A stretch of 39,392 nt of DNA, taken from assembly GCA_037447655.1 (NCBI GenBank), contig JBBHKE010001647.1:110697-150088 (forward strand). Reading direction: 5' to 3'. Made by a program: the position numbers and the translations under genes. The notes below the pieces were generated by a model. It was not told the DNA's origin. It made no database searches and worked only from the letters and a program-made list of their open reading frames with translations. This document shows positions 21,834 through 31,856 of this stretch, one piece after another. This stretch comes from Zygnema cylindricum (taxonomy: Eukaryota > Streptophyta > Zygnematophyceae > Zygnematales > Zygnemataceae). How positions within the stretch are numbered: the stretch's first letter is position 1; the number at the start of each line of letters is the position of its first letter.

Positions 21834-22924
21834 GTGGAATTCGGGATGGGACTAACGGAACCAGAACACAAACTGTTAGACGGTGTCATAGACCAACACA
21901 AAAACGCGTTTGCCTACTCCATGAAAGATTTAGGTCGGCACACCACTTACAGAATGTCCATTGATATAGAGGATGACAGACCAATATTCAAACCCAAGCA
22001 TCGCCTATCGCAAACTGGATGGGAAAAAGTGGACAAACGATGCACAGAATTAGAAGAGACATGATTGATTTATAGGTCCGACTCCACCTTTGCGGTGCTT
22101 ACCGTCATGCCTCGTAAAAAATACGCAGAGGGGAATTTCATAGAACGTCGCATGTATGGGGACTATCGAGAACTGAATTCCTGTACAATCTTGGACCGCC
22201 ATCCTATGCCTTTGGCGGATGACATTTTTGATCACGTCGGAGGGGCTAAATATTTCAACATTCTGAATATGCGACAAGGATTTAACCAAATCGAAATAGA
22301 AGAAAAAGACCGACATAAGACCGCATTTTGGGGAATTGATGGGTGTTGGGAATGGTTAGTTATGCCCTTTGTCTTGAAGAATGCACCAGCCGTATTTCAA
22401 AAGGTTATGGACTGAGTCTTAAGGGGATGTAAGTTTGTCGTTGCTTCATTGAGAATTTAATCATTGCTTCAGCCTCTATAGAGGAACATGCAGCACATAT
22501 AGAGTGGGTATTAAAGGAGTTGAAAAAGGTGGGTCTCAAATGCCATCCTACCAAATGCATCTTTGGGGCTGAAAGGGTACCATATCTTGGGCATTTTATC
22601 TCATCCGAGGGAATTACTCCCCTAGAAGCCAAGGTAGAAGCGATCAGTAAATTACCGGCCCCCACAGATTTAACCAGCATGCGAGCATTTCTAGGATTGG
22701 CTAATTATTATCTGAGGTTTGTTTCTGGTTTTAGCACGCTCGCATCCCCACTAAATGAACTCTTGAAAAAATTAGTGTCGTTTACTTGGGGACCCCCGCA
22801 AATTGAGGCATTCCATGGACTAAAGAAAGCATTGTCCACCGCTCCCATCCTTCGTCCACCAAATCATAAGTTACCATTTTGCTTGCAGACATACTTTGGT
22901 AAGCCCGGTATCGCACCATCCTAA
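21834..22924 (+). pseudogene. Gypsy reverse transcriptase
   Basis: Pieces at 21834-22064, 22065-22415 and 22520-22924. Recognisable boxes: FAYSMKDLGRH and IEDDRPIFKPKHRLS (pre-RT), SDSTFAVLTVMPRKK, YGDYRELN, FNILNMRQGFNQIEI, AFWGIDGCWEWLVMPF and APAVFQKVMD. Then come a stop and shift near 22414, the active-site box read as FIENLIIAS at about 22447-22473, and the thumb/connection YLGHFISSEGITP ... FLGLANYYLRFV. The first catalytic Asp (LDLR) is Asn here, and the usual Asp-Asp of the YxDD box is Glu-Asn, so polymerase chemistry should be lost even without the frameshifts. Order and motifs are clearly Ty3/gypsy. Confidence 0.93.
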
Positions 22925-23478
22925 CCCAGCGTGAGCTCACAGGTGAGGAATATGTGGTGGCGTATGCCAGTCGAAGCAACAATCAAGCAGAGTCGAACTA
23001 CAGTAGTTATGAAGGGGAGTGCCTTGCCGCAGTTTGGGGAAGTGTGCATTTCCGCCATAATCTTTATGGCAAGCCTTTTACTCTTCTTACTGACCATCAA
23101 CCATTGCATTGGCTCATGACCAATGACAAACTATCCGGCAAATTAGCCCGCTGGGCCCTCATTTTGCATGAATACGATATGGAGATCATCCATCGACCCG
23201 TGCTCCTCAGTTTGAATGCCGCCGGTCTTTCCCACAACCCTTTACCCAATTCTGCCGATAATGAAGTGCGACAGGATTTTTATGACGAACAAGTTGCATC
23301 GGTGTCTGCTGGAGCACACCTGGTTTACAGTTTTTCGGGCTCCACAGTTCACAAAATTGAAAACGATCCTTGGCACGACAGCTCTCTGGTTCCCTTTTTA
23401 TCCACCCATTCCTTTCAAACAAGCACCTTACCAAGAGAGGAAAGGCGTGTTCGTAAAAGAGCTCCAAATTACTTATAG
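22861..23478 (+). pseudogene. Gypsy RNase H
   Basis: Starts at LPFCLQT, where the first catalytic Asp of the family (TDAS) is replaced and the frame shifts near 22900. It continues in frame 22954-23478 with AYASRSNNQAESNYSSYEGE (catalytic Glu), ECLAAVW, LLTDHQPLHWLM (catalytic Asp) and ARWALILHEYDMEIIHRP. The expected HRPG...ADALSR tail reads HRPVLLSLNAAGLSHNPL. The remainder to 23478 has no recognised domain. Confidence 0.9.
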
Positions 23479-23490
23479 ATGGGAGGTTTT

Positions 23491-23736
23491 TTTATTCTTC
23501 TCCTCGTAGGCGGAAGTAATCAGCATGTTCCTCGGTCGACAAAACGTCTATCACTTATTGATCAGATTCATGTTGATCGGGGACATAATGGTACTAAACG
23601 TGAAATTCTATGGGCTCCATTGCCACACAGAATTCGCAGATCCAAAGAAGCTAATCAAGATAGTGCCGACCCCAAGTTTATACAAACCCAAATGATTGAC
23701 CCCTTGACAATCAAAACCCCATTACAGATTCACCCC
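23491..23736 (+). pseudogene. Gypsy integrase zinc-binding N-terminus (first half)
   Basis: LIDQIHVDRGHNGTKREILW at about 23551-23611 gives the two His of the HHCC integrase finger. The matching Cys pair, with RYWW before it, is found after the inserted LTR at about 25004-25060. About 100 bp between 23632 and 23736 cannot be assigned either to integrase or to the LTR. Confidence 0.8.
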
Positions 23737-25003
23737 TGTGAAATAAGACTTTCTGTGTGCTCAGTTCCACCACAGAATGCAAAGGTAGAATATGAGTTTT
23801 GGATAACATTCCCCACTTTGAATTTCCCTTAGAAATGCAGCCACCCTGGCAGGCAAACACTCTGACTGACTACACCACTGTGTAGCGTAGACTTCCTTGA
23901 GTCTGCAGCAAAAAGAATCACTGAAAATGGTCAAGTAAATTGATAATTATGGCTGGCCAAAGTTTGCCTTTTATACAAGATGCTCTCTGGGAAAGGCAAC
24001 TACCTACCAAAAATATTCTAAGTCATAAAACCTACTCACAACCCCTCTAAACGAATCAAATTTTAGCACACTACATAATGTACATAGAAAGTACGGTATC
24101 CGTGGTACTTTATGTACGGATATATTCGGCACCACTCTAGGCATGCCACGTGGCAAAAAAATCGTCGTTGTTCTATCCCTTTCTTCTCCGGTATTCAATG
24201 GATTGATTCCACGTGTCAGTTTGACTTGCCGAATGGATCTTTGTTGACTGTTAAATTTCAACGGTCGTCATTCCGTGTTGACCGTCGAAATTTTTGTCAA
24301 CATGGAATTGGTTAGGGTACGGACCAATCACATGACTGTACCATACACAAAGTACAGGTGCCGGAGTACCTTCTGTACGGTCCATTTACGACAGCGCCAT
24401 TATGTGACATGTGTCACATCCGGACTTGTCATCTCGCCTTCCGGAGATCCCGCAGTCCTGTAATAACTTGCCACGTGTCAGCCGGAGTGGCGGTGTCCAA
24501 AAATGCCACGTCGCCCACTCCGGAATCCCGACTCGTACCACGGCCGTCGATTCAAATCCAAATTGTATCTGGGCCGTCGAAACAAATGTCTGTACCATTT
24601 GTTTCGCAACTGGTTCTATGTTCTAAATGTCGTTAACATAGTTAAATGAAAAACTCTACGTATGACTGTATATATATCTATCAAACCCTATATTCTCAAC
24701 GTTAATCATAGATTTAACGATTAGAGCTAACTGCCACGCTATTTGACCTATCGTAGATATCAGGTTCAAATCCTGGGTACGGCAAATGCCATTTTAGTAA
24801 AACTTCCTTTGTCTTCTCCTGTCTTCCTGGAGAGCTTAGGCAGCAAAAGCTCTAGCTCCCTATCCAGCCTTCGGTGACTACAACAAGTGTGGGGGCTTGG
24901 AGAAGGGAGTTAGAGGTAGACTGCCTCTGCTCATTTTCTTTCTTAAAACAGACCTAGAAAATACTCAAATAACAACAAAACGCCTTTGAGTTTGGTACCA
25001 GCA
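23737..25003 (-). mobile_element. Diverged copia-family LTR inserted in gypsy integrase
   Basis: It aligns with the inverted copia LTRs in the same order: GCCACCCTGGCAG (about 23841), the AGCAAAAAGAATC block (about 23907), GATGCTCTCTGGGA (about 23980), the paired GTACGG segments, the tRNA-like hairpin (24760-24776), AGTTAGAGGTAGACTGCCTC (about 24909) and CTAGAAAATACT. It is much more diverged than the copia 1 and copia 2 LTRs. Both borders are approximate: TGTGAAATAAG near 23737-23739 and CCAGCA near 25003 (or ACCA at 25000). No clear TSD was found. No internal region is seen, so a solo LTR is the best reading. Confidence 0.75.
24721..24776 (+). other. tRNA-like A-box/B-box segment in the LTR
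   Basis: TTAGAGCTAACTG (24721-24733) resembles an A-box. A T-arm TCAGG / loop TTCAAAT / CCTGG follows at 24760-24776, with a near-consensus B-box GGTTCAAATCC (24763-24773). The acceptor stem cannot be paired, so this is not a functional tRNA gene. Confidence 0.5.
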
Positions 25004-25569
25004 CGTTATTGGTGGTCAAGCATGCAGGCTGACGTGGCAGCCGTGTTACAAAGATGTAGCACATGTGACCGGTTGAGGACCACGTTCTCTAACGGCTAGA
25101 CTACACTTCAACCTTTGCTTATCCGAGGTCTCTTCTACAGGTGGTCGTGTGATTTGGCAGGTTCTTTTCCCATCTCGCGATGGGGCAAGCAATACATCAT
25201 GATCATGATCGAGAATTTCAGAAAATGGGTGGAAGTTGTGGCCCACCCGAACAAAACTGCCAAACTCACCACCGCCGCTTTCAAGGAGCATGTGCTCCTC
25301 CGATATAGAGCTCTGGAAGAAGTCCTTACAGACCAGGGAACCAAGTTTCGTGGAAAATTTCAGGAAATGTTGGATGGGGCGTTGATCGTTCAACGTCGAA
25401 CAAGTCGAGACCATCCCCAAGCTAACGGTTTGGCCGAGAGGGCGGTGAAAACATTTAAGCGGGCTTTGCGTAAACATTCCTTGGAGAAAAAAATCATTGT
25501 GTGGGATGAATCGTTGGGTTACATTGTCATGGGTTATCGCATGTCTGTACAGGATAGCTTAGCAAATTT
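25004..25569 (+). pseudogene. Gypsy integrase finger end and catalytic core
   Basis: RYWWSSM ... CSTCDRLRTT (25004-25080) supplies the Cys pair of the HHCC finger. A TAG at about 25099 is followed by the core in frame 25115 on: WSCDLAGSFP (catalytic Asp), EVLTDQGTKFRGKF (second Asp) and HPQANGLAERAVKTFKRAL (Glu). YRMSVQDSLAN then leads to the solo-LTR border at 25569. The DDE residues are intact. Confidence 0.93.
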
Positions 25570-26449
25570 TGTTGTTCTGTGACTGCTACACCAACTGAAG
25601 ATAAATATGATGCTGGAGTAGACATCACAGAATTCAGATAAGCAAGAAGCTCTGACAGATGCTCAGAAAATTACACACAACTTTGGAACACAGCCAAAGA
25701 TAATTTAGGCAACCGAATGGCCTAAAAATATGACACAATGCAGATAATACACAAAGGAACACAAGTGCAAATTTACAAAGAAATCTGCAAACAGATCTGA
25801 GAGATATTCTTAGTCAAAGATTTCAAAAATGTCACAACATAATTTTGATACAACAAGTTCCTAATTCTGAGATGGCTAAGTCCTATTCTTATACCTAAAA
25901 GATCTATTCTTCTAAGAGCTAGCAGCCACTTATTGCCCTAACCAAGAAAAGGAAGCATACCAGCCATGCATCAATAATATCTACTATCTAAAAGAGGATA
26001 CCTGAATATGTCAAGGTATATCATACAAAATGAATCTGAACTGAGACACTAATCAAACAAAACACGCTTCTGTACAAACTAAAGATAAGTAACGTCACAA
26101 TACACCGTGTATAAACACGTCAGATAATTACAGACATCGTCCCGGATGACCATCTTCCGTCGGCAACAAATCTTCACCGTCCATCATTTCGAAGTTTCAT
26201 CCAAGATGAAACTTTTATGTGACGCCTCGGTCTTTATTGTAAGTCTGAATAGTACGAACGGATCTTTGTAGAGTGTCTCAATTACCGATGTGTGTCCTGA
26301 AGTGTGTCACACCGTGAACTCCCTCACTGTTCACTGTAACATTAATTCTGGTACATACTGAACCAGACTTTCACAAAATATTCTAAGTACTGAGAAAACA
26401 CTCCCCTCACCTATGAAGCTTAGTGAGGACTAAAGCTTTCAAAAAAACA
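25570..26449. mobile_element. Solo LTR (unrelated family) in gypsy integrase
   Basis: 880 bp, TGTTGTTCTG ... CAAAAAAACA, flanked by AATTT (25565-25569 and 26450-26454). Joining the flanks with one AATTT gives an uninterrupted frame, SLANFTPYYVLFG, exactly the conserved integrase segment, which confirms the borders. No coding capacity inside. An alternative reading as a poly-A retroposon with TSD CAAATTT is less likely, but the A7 end keeps it open. Confidence 0.85.
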
Positions 26450-26889
26450 AATTTCACTCCCTATTATGTGTTATTTGGTTGATAGCCACTGCTAGGTAAA
26501 AATATACAGAAAGCCGCTAGTTTTCCTTTGCTGCTTATATCTAATTCTTTTTTTTGGAAGAACTAACCAACCGGGCTTTGCTTTTTGCTAGGGAAATGCC
26601 AATGGCCTTTAAAAACTTACACATTGCTCAACATCACGACTCCTTACGGTTTGCAACAACTCGCACTGGCAGCTATCGACCACAAAAAAAACCCTATCGG
26701 GTGGGGGACTATGTATATTTGCGTCGGCAAGCATTTGACACACTCGACACGGATGTCTCGGCTCACATATTGAGGATCACAAAAATCGACTCCAATGGAT
26801 TATTAAGCCTACAAGGGGCCGACACCCAAACTTTGCGAGAAAATTAAAAAAATTGTGCCCCTTGCTACCTACCGGATCTTTCCCACAGT
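26450..26889 (+). pseudogene. Gypsy integrase C-terminal domain
   Basis: After FTPYYVLFG (26450 on) and a frame break, the frame 26554-26847 reads ALLFAREMPMAFKNLHIAQH and RVGDYVYLRRQAFDTLDTD, the usual post-DDE segment and small-barrel domain of gypsy integrases. A single in-frame TAA (26845-26847) interrupts it. The same frame then continues through KNCAPCYLPDLSHS into the PHD finger, so integrase and PHD were one polypeptide. Confidence 0.85.
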
Positions 26890-27204
26890 ATGGATTCGTG
26901 GCGGATGCCAATTACCGAGGCCACCGAGTGTCAATTGTGTCGGCGGTCTGACGAAGAAACGACGATGCTTCACTGCGACTATTGCAATCTAGGATTTCAC
27001 ATGGAGTGCTTGGTTCCACCTTTGCACGCTATTATGGCTGGACACTGGTTTTGCCACGGATGTCGCAACCTACCGGCTGTCCTTACCAGCTCCCCTGCAG
27101 GAACCCTCCCGTGGAGGCTAAGGGGGGGGATTCCATCCTTTTTCATCTTTACCTACTGGATTTGTCGTTGTGCTTTTATTTGTTTGCTTGTTTCCTTGGG
27201 CTGA
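26890..27204 (+). pseudogene. PHD finger at the C-terminus of the gypsy polyprotein
   Basis: The Cys4-His-Cys3 spacing is complete: ECQLC, then HCDYC, GFHMEC and WFCHGC (about 26926-27068), with the Trp two residues before the last Cys pair typical of PHD domains. PHD fingers commonly read the histone H3 tail. Here the domain occupies the place where chromoviruses carry a chromodomain, so a role in choosing insertion sites is a reasonable inference. Zinc ligands are all present; no break falls inside the finger. The frame stops at 27202-27204, past the polypurine-like run. Confidence 0.9.
27115..27130 (+). promoter_or_regulatory. Candidate gypsy polypurine tract
   Basis: GGCTAAGGGGGGGGA follows the PHD finger by about 50 bp, where a polypurine tract and then the 3' LTR would be expected. 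No TG at the border and no matching 5' LTR were found, so it is tentative. Confidence 0.4.
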
Positions 27205-28110
27205 TCCATTGATATTTATGTTGGTATATATTCTTTGTCCTCTAGTTGTATCACACATATGTGAGGTCTATACATTTTGGCGTTCACTGTTGACGATAAC
27301 TCTGTATGAAGCATGTCATTGAACGTTTGTATACCTATGCACGACCGGCCCCATGTGGCTAGGTTTGGGATTTTTTCTGTTATTTTCCAGTATGACTTAG
27401 CGCCGTACTGCCGAAGCTGCACCCGTACGAAGAAATCGTAAATATCAATTTACGTCATTCTCAATCTAAGGATGTACAAAAATTTGTCGTCTTGTGTTTT
27501 TTCAACCCACTGTCACGTCATCTTCAAACTTAACATAAACAACATCAACAATGTGTTTTAGGGTAAGAAAAAACGTTTACACCAATAGGAAAACATATTC
27601 CCACATTCGATTTTTTTTTACGAAAGAAAAAAGTACAGGGTTTTTGGTTTTTGTCCCCATGCATCTTGTACGGTTTTTTTTGCAGGGGTCTCGATGATGC
27701 AGTGTCATTTCACGCAAAGGTGAAAAATTTGCGAAGGTGATTTTTTGCGAAATCATGGCGACCGTACATCAGAGGTTTATGCAAAGTCATATCGTATAGC
27801 CACGGCTGCAAGGCTGCACGTCTACGATTTCACGCAAACACATGCGACATACGAAATCGTTTCAAAAATTACAATGTGTCTTGCGACGCTTTAAAAAGTT
27901 TCGAAAAAATACGGTGCGGCAAAGACAGATTTTACACGGTGACAACCATCACGGGTATTGTCGACGTATATAATCGTCACAAACTTAAGTAACAACTTTA
28001 AGTATACACATAGAGACACCTGAAATCACCGCCGAATCCGCGCTAAAATACAAAGTAAGTTAGCTAAGTTACAGCCACATAGGGCCGCACCGTTATTGTT
28101 TGAAACATGT
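27205..28110. other. Gene-free stretch, possible 3' LTR
   Basis: No recognisable coding sequence. Position suggests the gypsy 3' LTR, but no partner copy was found upstream of gag. Two TTTCACGCAAA segments (about 27706 and 27832) are the only local repetition noticed. Confidence 0.35.
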
Positions 28111-28400
28111 GAATAAGCTAATAATTAGGATTTGTCGTTGGAAATTGACGTAATAATTTGATTTCCGCTAATTTATTCACTAATAATTAATACATGTCGC
28201 ATGATATTGATATAATAATATGATATATTTGTGGAAACACGGTATAAATTACATAATTAGCACTTTGCAATAATGTACGATATATGAGCAAACCAATAGT
28301 TACGATATGTCACGTGATATTGACATAATAATTTGACATATTTTTGGAAACACCGTAAAAAGTACATAGTTAATACTTTACAATAGATGACGATTTGCGG
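28111..28400. repeat. Imperfect tandem repeat, about 110-bp unit, 2.5 copies
   Basis: Units start near 28111 (partial), 28179 and 28289. Shared blocks are ATGTCRCRTGATATTGAYATAATAA... and a GGAAACACSGTA-AA-TACATA-TTA-nACTTT-CAATA stretch. Confidence 0.75.
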
Positions 28401-28507
28401 CCTTTAACTTTTACTAAGTTTCGCGAAATGAATAGAGTCATTACAAAACCGTGTCTGATTTGCAACGCTAATCATGATGTCACGTAATTTCAAGATACCA
28501 AAATTAC

Positions 28508-28938
28508 TAGTGCTGTGTATCGGTAAAAAAATTATCGCGATAACACCGATATCGATAGTTATCGGTTATCGAACGGTCAGAGTTACCGATATATTTGTAC
28601 CTTTTGTACTTTATGTTCGTATTACACGTGGCAGGTTTCCAGTGGATCCTAAGAAAAAAAGAGACCATGGCGTCGGATGTGAAAGGTTCATCGTTTAACT
28701 GGAGCCGCACTAAAGTCGTACATATCTTATGCCGGATATTGTACTTTCGGCTTGTTCAAATGATCTGATTGGTAGGCACCTCAGTACGTTTATTTTTGTT
28801 TATGGTTTACTTTATGATTGGTCGTACGTTCATCTGTACTGTCCGTACACATATCCCCTTACCGATATATCGATTATCGGCTACCTGAAAAAATGCCCAT
28901 ATCGGTTATCGGCAAATCCTTATAGATACACAACACTA
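28508..28938. mobile_element. hAT-type MITE with perfect 8-bp TSD
   Basis: 431 bp. It starts TAGTGCTGTGTATC and ends GATACACAACACTA (termini match at 13 of 14). It is flanked by AAAATTAC on both sides (28500-28507 and 28939-28946). The 8-bp duplication and TA(G)NG-type termini fit the hAT superfamily. It has no transposase. The subterminal regions are rich in ATCGGTTATCG and ATATCGATA palindromes. Confidence 0.9.
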
Positions 28939-29461
28939 AAAATTACGAAGTACAATAATGTTGGAAAAAAGTACAAAATTATCATTTTTTATTCGTTTTT
29001 TGCTAACTGACTTTTTTTTTTCTGGTGAATCAACCGACCGCGACCGCTTGTCCCCCAAAAGTTGGCAACCGAATCCGTTCCAAATCCGACGCTGGCGGTC
29101 GGTTAACACTCGGTCACGGTTTTGGTTGACCGTTTGCGACCTCTGCATCTAGTAACAACAGAAAAATCGTGATGTGAAATTTACCGATACACAACACATC
29201 CTAAAAGGTAAATAATAGAGTTTGATATGAAAAGTACAGTACTGTACGGTACAGTACACCGTGGATCGTTATTAGTGTCAATGTTTTTTTCATCTCTTTA
29301 AACAACTTCTCCCCGTATACGCATGTTGGATTTTAAATCTGACGGTTGGATTGAAAGATAATATTATCAACTTTCGATTGGCCGTCTCAAACTGAAAATC
29401 GGACAAGTGTGTACGGAGAAAAGATGTTTTAAGTGGCGATTTTTTTTTTAACACTAATAGC

Positions 29462-30549
29462 TAGTGTTGTGTATTGGTAAAAAACTTATCGCGATAACAC
29501 CGATACCGATAGTTATTGGTTATCGAACGGTCAGAGGTCCCGATATATCGGTAACAAATTCTATATTGCTGACAACTGAAAAATATATAGTACGCATACT
29601 ATAGTACTTTATAATATACCGTATTAGAGTATTTACATTATATAGCGTGGCATGCCACGAATCAAAATCTGTTCCGTATCTATTTAACTGATAACTATTA
29701 CCGACAACGCAGCACGTAAACGTAGACAAATTTAAAATAATATTTTATAGTTCTAAAATTATTTTACCGAAACGAAAAATTAAAATACATTGTAAAATTC
29801 GAGAATCGAACATAAAAAAAAAAAAAATCGAACAGAGCAGACTGAACCGTCGATGTCCAATTCGTACGGATTTTAATATTTTTTATGAAAATTATGTAGC
29901 ATTCGTCTTTGTCATACTTTTTGTAAAATTCGTGTAAATTTTGCTGTACGGCAATGTACAGAAATGTACGGAAAGCGTTATCTTAGAAAATCCTTTAAAA
30001 TCTTAAAAAGTACGGAAATTATCAGAAATGTACGAAATTGTATGAAAGTGTACCCTAAAAAGCCTAGTAGTACGAAATATATGTGCAGCCGTACTGAAAT
30101 ATAAAGGAGAGTACGGCAATGTCCCTTGGAAACCCTAAAAAATTTCGTAAAATTATTCTAAAATGTACGAACATAGACAGACACTGTACGTAATTGTATA
30201 AATACTGTACGGGAACAAAGTATTGTACGCATTTTATTTACTTTTCAACATCGTTTGATGCGTAACTTACGTAGTATTCGTTACACCTTGAATAGTTATT
30301 AGCGTATAGAAATTATTAGTGTAAAGAAATAATTAGCGTCATTCATTCTAATTTAGAACCCAGAGACGTGGCAAATTATGGTCCACGTCCTTAAATAGCG
30401 TAACTTATTCTATTTAAGGTATCAATGTCAAAATTTTGGGGTGCCAATATAGAGTACATAAGGCTAATAACGATTCACGGTGTAGTTTATACCGTGCGTA
30501 ATATGCGCACGGGACATCTATGGGACTGAACACCTTTCAGACTGCCGCC
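29462..30549 (+). repeat. 1.09-kb direct repeat, copy A
   Basis: Near-perfect match to 31857-32943. The only difference I noticed is one base in the G-run at about 30522 (GGG versus GG). Both copies start with the same TAGTG terminus and stop at ACTGCCGCC. Confidence 0.95.
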
Positions 30550-31856
30550 TGTGTCAGATCCATACATTAGTATTTCTTGGTGTTTATTTAATGTCAGTGA
30601 CAGCTGTCTTATTGCTGAGTGTAGTTTTCAAATAGATAGCCTAATGTGGAACTGCTTTTAGCAGGTTTTGTAAGACGCCGTTTGCAGAAGTTTCCAGCTC
30701 AAAGTCTCTGCTGAGTTTCAGTGCTTTGAGTCTCTTCAAAACTCCTCAGTTTTGTGGATATGGCCAATTTTTTACTACTGGTTAACATTTTGGATTATGT
30801 GCCTTTCTAATTGCAATGACCCATTATTATACTTGCTGATTGTTCTTTGGCGAAATTTCATCTGTGGTCACTTTGTTGTCTATGTTCAGATTGAATGTGC
30901 CAGATCGTCACAACAGTTGATGGTCCTGTTTGTACTGAAATAGATAACGCTGCTTAGACGAAGCTAATGATGGGGGTTTATGTCATCGATTTGACAGATT
31001 TGATGAATTGTGATGGATGAATGATGATGAATGAATGACTTGTGAAGTCTGGTATGCCAGAAACAAAATGGAAAAAAACAAAATGATGCTGTTATGTAAA
31101 TAATGTGGATGAATGCACTAACATAGTGAGTGTATTGTAAAAAAAATTGACATAGATGACGTACCGACATGTATTTTTTATATAAGAGCTACAGTAATGT
31201 GTACGAAGAAAAGATGTTTTATGAGGTAAAAAAAATGTTATTCAATAGCGATTCACGGTGGAGTTGCAAAGAAAGTTAGAATGCCAGTATCCTCACAAAG
31301 AGACAGGATATATTGTAGAATAATATATTTATTTACAAAATCCCAGGGTCCTAATAAATGTGTGGTCCCTGGGGAATGTATCAAAACCGTTTTTGTTTTC
31401 TGTCAGAGTAACTAGTACTATCAATGATTGTTCCTGGATGTGTACACCTATCAGAAAATTAGTGAACAGTATTAAAGAGCACAGCACCATCTGTTAATTC
31501 GTGAATATATTAGCCAGCATCATCAAAATGTAAACATGAGAAAATGAAAGTATACAAAGAAAAGACATTTGAGTAGATTTTAAATTTTGATGGTTATCAA
31601 GTCAGCTTGGGAAATTAACTCTGATGAGGTTCAGTGAAGAGTGAGCAAAATGGGAAAAGCTTAGTCACTGCTATTAGAGTTTGTGAAACATCAGCTTTAA
31701 CACTATTAGCTACAATAATTTGTGTCCTTGATGAGGTGCATTATGGGCCATTGAAACAAAAAGATATTGGGTAGACTTAGTACTAAAATAGAGTGATTGA
31801 CTCTAACAATGATGGGATGATGTATTGTAAGATTGACATAAACCAAATGAAATTAC
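30550..31856. other. Unique spacer between the direct repeats
   Basis: 1307 bp without a recognised gene. It has far fewer GTACG motifs than its surroundings and more ordinary-looking sequence with stop codons in every frame. It ends with GAAATTAC directly before a second hAT left terminus, as a TSD would. A MITE-end fragment lies at about 31195-31262. Confidence 0.7.

Larger units (their letters stand above)
4064..27204 (+). mobile_element. Ty3/gypsy retrotransposon with DNA methyltransferase and PHD finger, decayed and interrupted
   Basis: Modules appear in order on the + strand: gag with two CCHC knuckles (about 4282-5349), DTGA protease (about 5622), C5-cytosine methyltransferase (20476-21417), RT (21834-22924), RNase H (about 22861-23280), integrase zinc finger, core and C-terminal part (23491-26847), and a PHD finger (26890-27204). 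The PR-RT-RH-IN order is diagnostic of Ty3/gypsy. Four later insertions split it. Removing the insert and one TSD copy at 25570-26449 restores an unbroken frame across the junction, which shows that the pieces belong to one element. Stops and frameshifts occur in most modules and RT catalytic residues are altered, so this copy is non-autonomous. Its own LTRs were not identified. Confidence 0.85.

Noticed and set aside
24714-24785. Functional tRNA gene
   Set aside because: T-arm and boxes are present but the acceptor stem cannot pair and no anticodon arm is convincing; it lies inside an LTR homologous to others.
23737-25003. Full-length copia insertion in gypsy integrase
   Set aside because: Only LTR-like sequence is present; no gag or pol remnants, PBS or PPT.
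25570-26449. SINE/LINE retroposon ending in poly-A with TSD CAAATTT
   Set aside because: TG...CA ends with the 5-bp duplication AATTT restore the integrase frame exactly; the A7 is part of the LTR end. Not fully excluded.
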